Of a DNA stretch of 34,182 nucleotides, positions 32,958 to 34,182 are shown one piece after another (the stretch's first letter is position 1; every line of letters starts with the position of its first letter). The notes beneath the pieces are model-generated. The model saw only the letters and a program-made list of their open reading frames with translations. It ran no database searches and was not told the DNA's origin. Both the position numbers and the translations under genes were made by a program. The DNA comes from Candidatus Ruthenibacterium merdigallinarum (GTDB lineage Bacteria; Bacillota; Clostridia; Oscillospirales; Ruminococcaceae): contig DXGT01000051.1 of the NCBI GenBank assembly GCA_019113785.1, forward strand, positions 1-34,182, in the 5' to 3' direction.

Positions 32958-32988
32958 TTTAAATTGTATGAACTTCATACAATTTAAA
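32958..32988. promoter_or_regulatory. 31-bp perfect palindrome, probable regulator operator
   Basis: TTTAAATTGTATGAA, one central C, then the exact 15-base complement. The inner TTGTATGA half-site is like sites bound by FCD-type GntR regulators. It ends 57 bases upstream of the gntR -35, an activator-like or distal position. A transcription terminator is unlikely because the stem is AT-rich, though it has T-rich flanks. Confidence 0.7.
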
Positions 32989-33137
32989 ACCTGCTCTCTT
33001 TCGTCCGCAGAACCCGTTTCATGCCTTTTGCCATGATTTTGCCACCTGCCACAAAAGCGCGTCCTGCTTTTTGCACGGTTTTTTCCATACCTATTCCCAC
33101 GTCCTGACAAAAATTTGTCACACCTTTGTACCGACAG

Positions 33138-33181
33138 AAAAAAGCCCCCGCAGAGCGAAAACATCGCTCTGCGGGGGCTTT
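33138..33181 (-). terminator. Rho-independent terminator of ftsH
   Basis: An 18-bp perfect stem (arms 33141-33158 and 33164-33181) with a five-base loop. On the minus strand the GC-rich stem (GCCCCCGCAGAGCGA core) ends in six T. It lies about 30 bases after the ftsH stop codon. Confidence 0.95.
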
Positions 33182-33212
33182 GTCCCTACAAACAGCTCGT
33201 GCGCCGCGGCGC

Positions 33213-34182
33213 TTATTCCCCGGCGGCAGGGGTGGGATCGTCGTTGAGCAGGCGCATAAACTCCTCGCCGGTGATCGTCTCTTTGTCCAAAAGATAGCGG
33301 GCGATCTCGTGCAGTTTGTCCATGTTCTCCTTCAGGATGTCCACGGCCTTTTCGTGCGCGCGCTTGATGAGCGCGATGACCTCGCGGTCGATCTGCGTGG
33401 CGGTCTCGGCGCTGCACGCCAGCGAGGCGTCGCCGCCGAGGTACTGGTTGTTCACCGTCTCGAGGGCCGTCATGTCGAACGTGTCGGACATGCCCAAACG
33501 CGCCACCATGCTGCGGGCCAGCTTCGTGGCCTGCTCGATGTCGTTGGACGCGCCGCTCGTCACGCTGCCGAACACCAGCTCCTCGGCGCTGCGCCCGCCG
33601 GTGAGGGTGGCCAGCTTGGCCAGCGCCTCCTCCTTCGACAGCAGCACCGTGTCGGTGTCGGGCGTCTGCATCGTGTAGCCCAGCGCGCCCGAGGTGCGCG
33701 GCACAATGGTGATCTTCGTCACGGGCGCCGAGTTCGACTGCTTGGCCGCGACCAGCGCGTGGCCCACCTCGTGATAGGCCACCACTTCTTTTTCATGCGG
33801 CGTCAGCACGGCGTTCTTGCGCTGGTAGCCGGCCACCACCACGTCCACCGATTCGGTGAGGTCCGCCTGGGTGACGATGCGGCGGTTGCACTTGACGGCG
33901 CGCAGCGCGGCCTCGTTGATGAGGTTCGCCAGCTCGGCGCCCGAGCAGCCGGCCGTGGCCTTGGCCACCGCGGTGTAGTCGATGTTGTCGGCCATCATCA
34001 CCTTTTTGGCGTGCACCTTCAAAATGGCCTCGCGGGCGCGCAGGTCCGGCAGCTCCACCGGCACGCGCCGGTCGAAGCGGCCCGGGCGCAGCAGGGCCTT
34101 GTCCAGCGTCTCGGGGCGGTTCGTGGCCGCCAGGATCACCACGCCGGACGAGCCGTCGAAGCCGTCCATCTCGCTGAGCAGC
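33213..34182 (-). CDS. ftsH: ATP-dependent zinc metalloprotease FtsH, C-terminal part
   Basis: About 323 residues of the C-terminal part are readable; the gene enters from the right edge (…LLSEMDGFDG). The AAA second region of homology (VVILAATNRPETLDKALLRP then GRFDRR with arginine fingers) is followed by the AAA lid (SGAELANLINEAAL) and the M41 peptidase domain. The zinc motif is HEVGH (in VVAYHEVGHALVAAKQ), and the third ligand region is in SGASNDIEQAT. FtsH degrades misfolded or short-lived membrane and cytosolic proteins at the membrane. The C-terminal tail after the helical LLDKETITGEEFMRLL ends shortly at PTPAAGE. It is a normal core gene and a useful chromosomal anchor for the window. 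Confidence 0.97.
   Translation of the reverse strand, partial: LLSEMDGFDGSSGVVILAATNRPETLDKALLRPGRFDRRVPVELPDLRAREAILKVHAKKVMMADNIDYTAVAKATAGCSGAELANLINEAALRAVKCNRRIVTQADLTESVDVVVAGYQRKNAVLTPHEKEVVAYHEVGHALVAAKQSNSAPVTKITIVPRTSGALGYTMQTPDTDTVLLSKEEALAKLATLTGGRSAEELVFGSVTSGASNDIEQATKLARSMVARLGMSDTFDMTALETVNNQYLGGDASLACSAETATQIDREVIALIKRAHEKAVDILKENMDKLHEIARYLLDKETITGEEFMRLLNDDPTPAAGE

Larger units (their letters stand above)
32820..33212. other. 393-base intergenic region between ftsH and the gntR operon
   Basis: No gene is seen here. It holds, from right to left, the ftsH terminator, a 16-base TGACAAA-AA-TTTGTCA inverted repeat (33105-33120), an A/T- and pyrimidine-rich stretch without clear features, a 31-bp palindrome and the gntR promoter. 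It is visibly more AT-rich than the surrounding coding DNA. Confidence 0.7.

Noticed and set aside
33105-33120. TGACAAA-AA-TTTGTCA inverted repeat as an operator
   Set aside because: It lies between the ftsH terminator and the gntR control region, far from any promoter I can identify. It is noted in the intergenic entry but is too weakly supported for a separate functional call.
32898-33164. 88-codon minus-strand frame between ftsH and gntR
   Set aside because: It runs through the ftsH terminator and the 31-bp palindrome, has no convincing ribosome site and no recognisable domain.
1-34182. tRNA, rRNA, insertion sequence or integrase in the window
   Set aside because: I looked on both strands and saw no cloverleaf-like gene, transposase, integrase or flanking attachment repeats. 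The CIS region therefore shows no direct sign of mobility within the window.

Overview
The window is GC-rich, densely coded DNA with strong purine-rich (AGGAGG/GGGGTGA-type) ribosome binding sites. It carries anaerobe-type oxygen defence genes (CoA-disulfide reductase-rhodanese and a rubrerythrin with two rubredoxin-like ends), and its surface proteins have an N-terminal signal or single membrane anchors. This suggests a strictly anaerobic, high-GC Firmicute, probably an Oscillospirales/Ruminococcaceae-type gut bacterium. That placement is inference from gene content; no rRNA gene is present. All genes except two are on the minus strand.

Region 1 (1-17.9 kb, minus strand) is one long operon running leftward off the window. 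In transcription order it holds: a coiled-coil protein; an AAA+ ATPase of the type found in contractile injection system (CIS) loci; a giant 2474-residue signal-peptide and membrane-anchored surface protein with about ten beta-hexosaminidase C-terminal-like repeats; a 602-residue protein with a conserved YYYGKLLTARDF-type N-terminus; a membrane-anchored, possibly kinase-like protein; a sensor-like HAMP protein ending in a class III cyclase domain that has lost catalytic residues; a membrane-anchored MORN-repeat protein; and a DUF4255 (Pvc16-like) protein cut by the window edge. I read it as the accessory half of a CIS. Sheath, tube and baseplate genes would lie beyond base 1 and were not seen. 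The number of membrane proteins mixed with the CIS markers is the most novel aspect of the window.

Region 2 (17.9-21.0 kb) has two LuxR-type regulators with TPR-like middles, directly upstream of the CIS operon and in the same direction. The second has an additional N-terminal HTH. They are candidate controllers of the operon, which has a good -10 but a poor -35.

Region 3 (21.0-26.4 kb) has a minus-strand marR - MATE efflux - D-lyxose isomerase-like operon. It is divergent from a plus-strand pair, CoA-disulfide reductase-rhodanese and rubrerythrin, which ends in a strong terminator. The divergent control region has repeated MarR-operator-like sites and a perfect tandem 20-bp duplication carrying two extended -10 elements.

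Region 4 (26.4-32.9 kb, minus strand) is a GntR/FadR-regulated catabolic operon: gntR, family I CoA-transferase, enoyl-CoA hydratase, an ion-transporter-superfamily permease and a fumarate-reductase-like flavoprotein. It probably takes up a carboxylic acid, activates it to a CoA ester and carries out hydratase and redox steps. The substrate is unknown. A 31-bp palindrome lies upstream of its promoter.

Region 5 (33.1-34.2 kb) is the 3' part of ftsH, followed by an excellent terminator.
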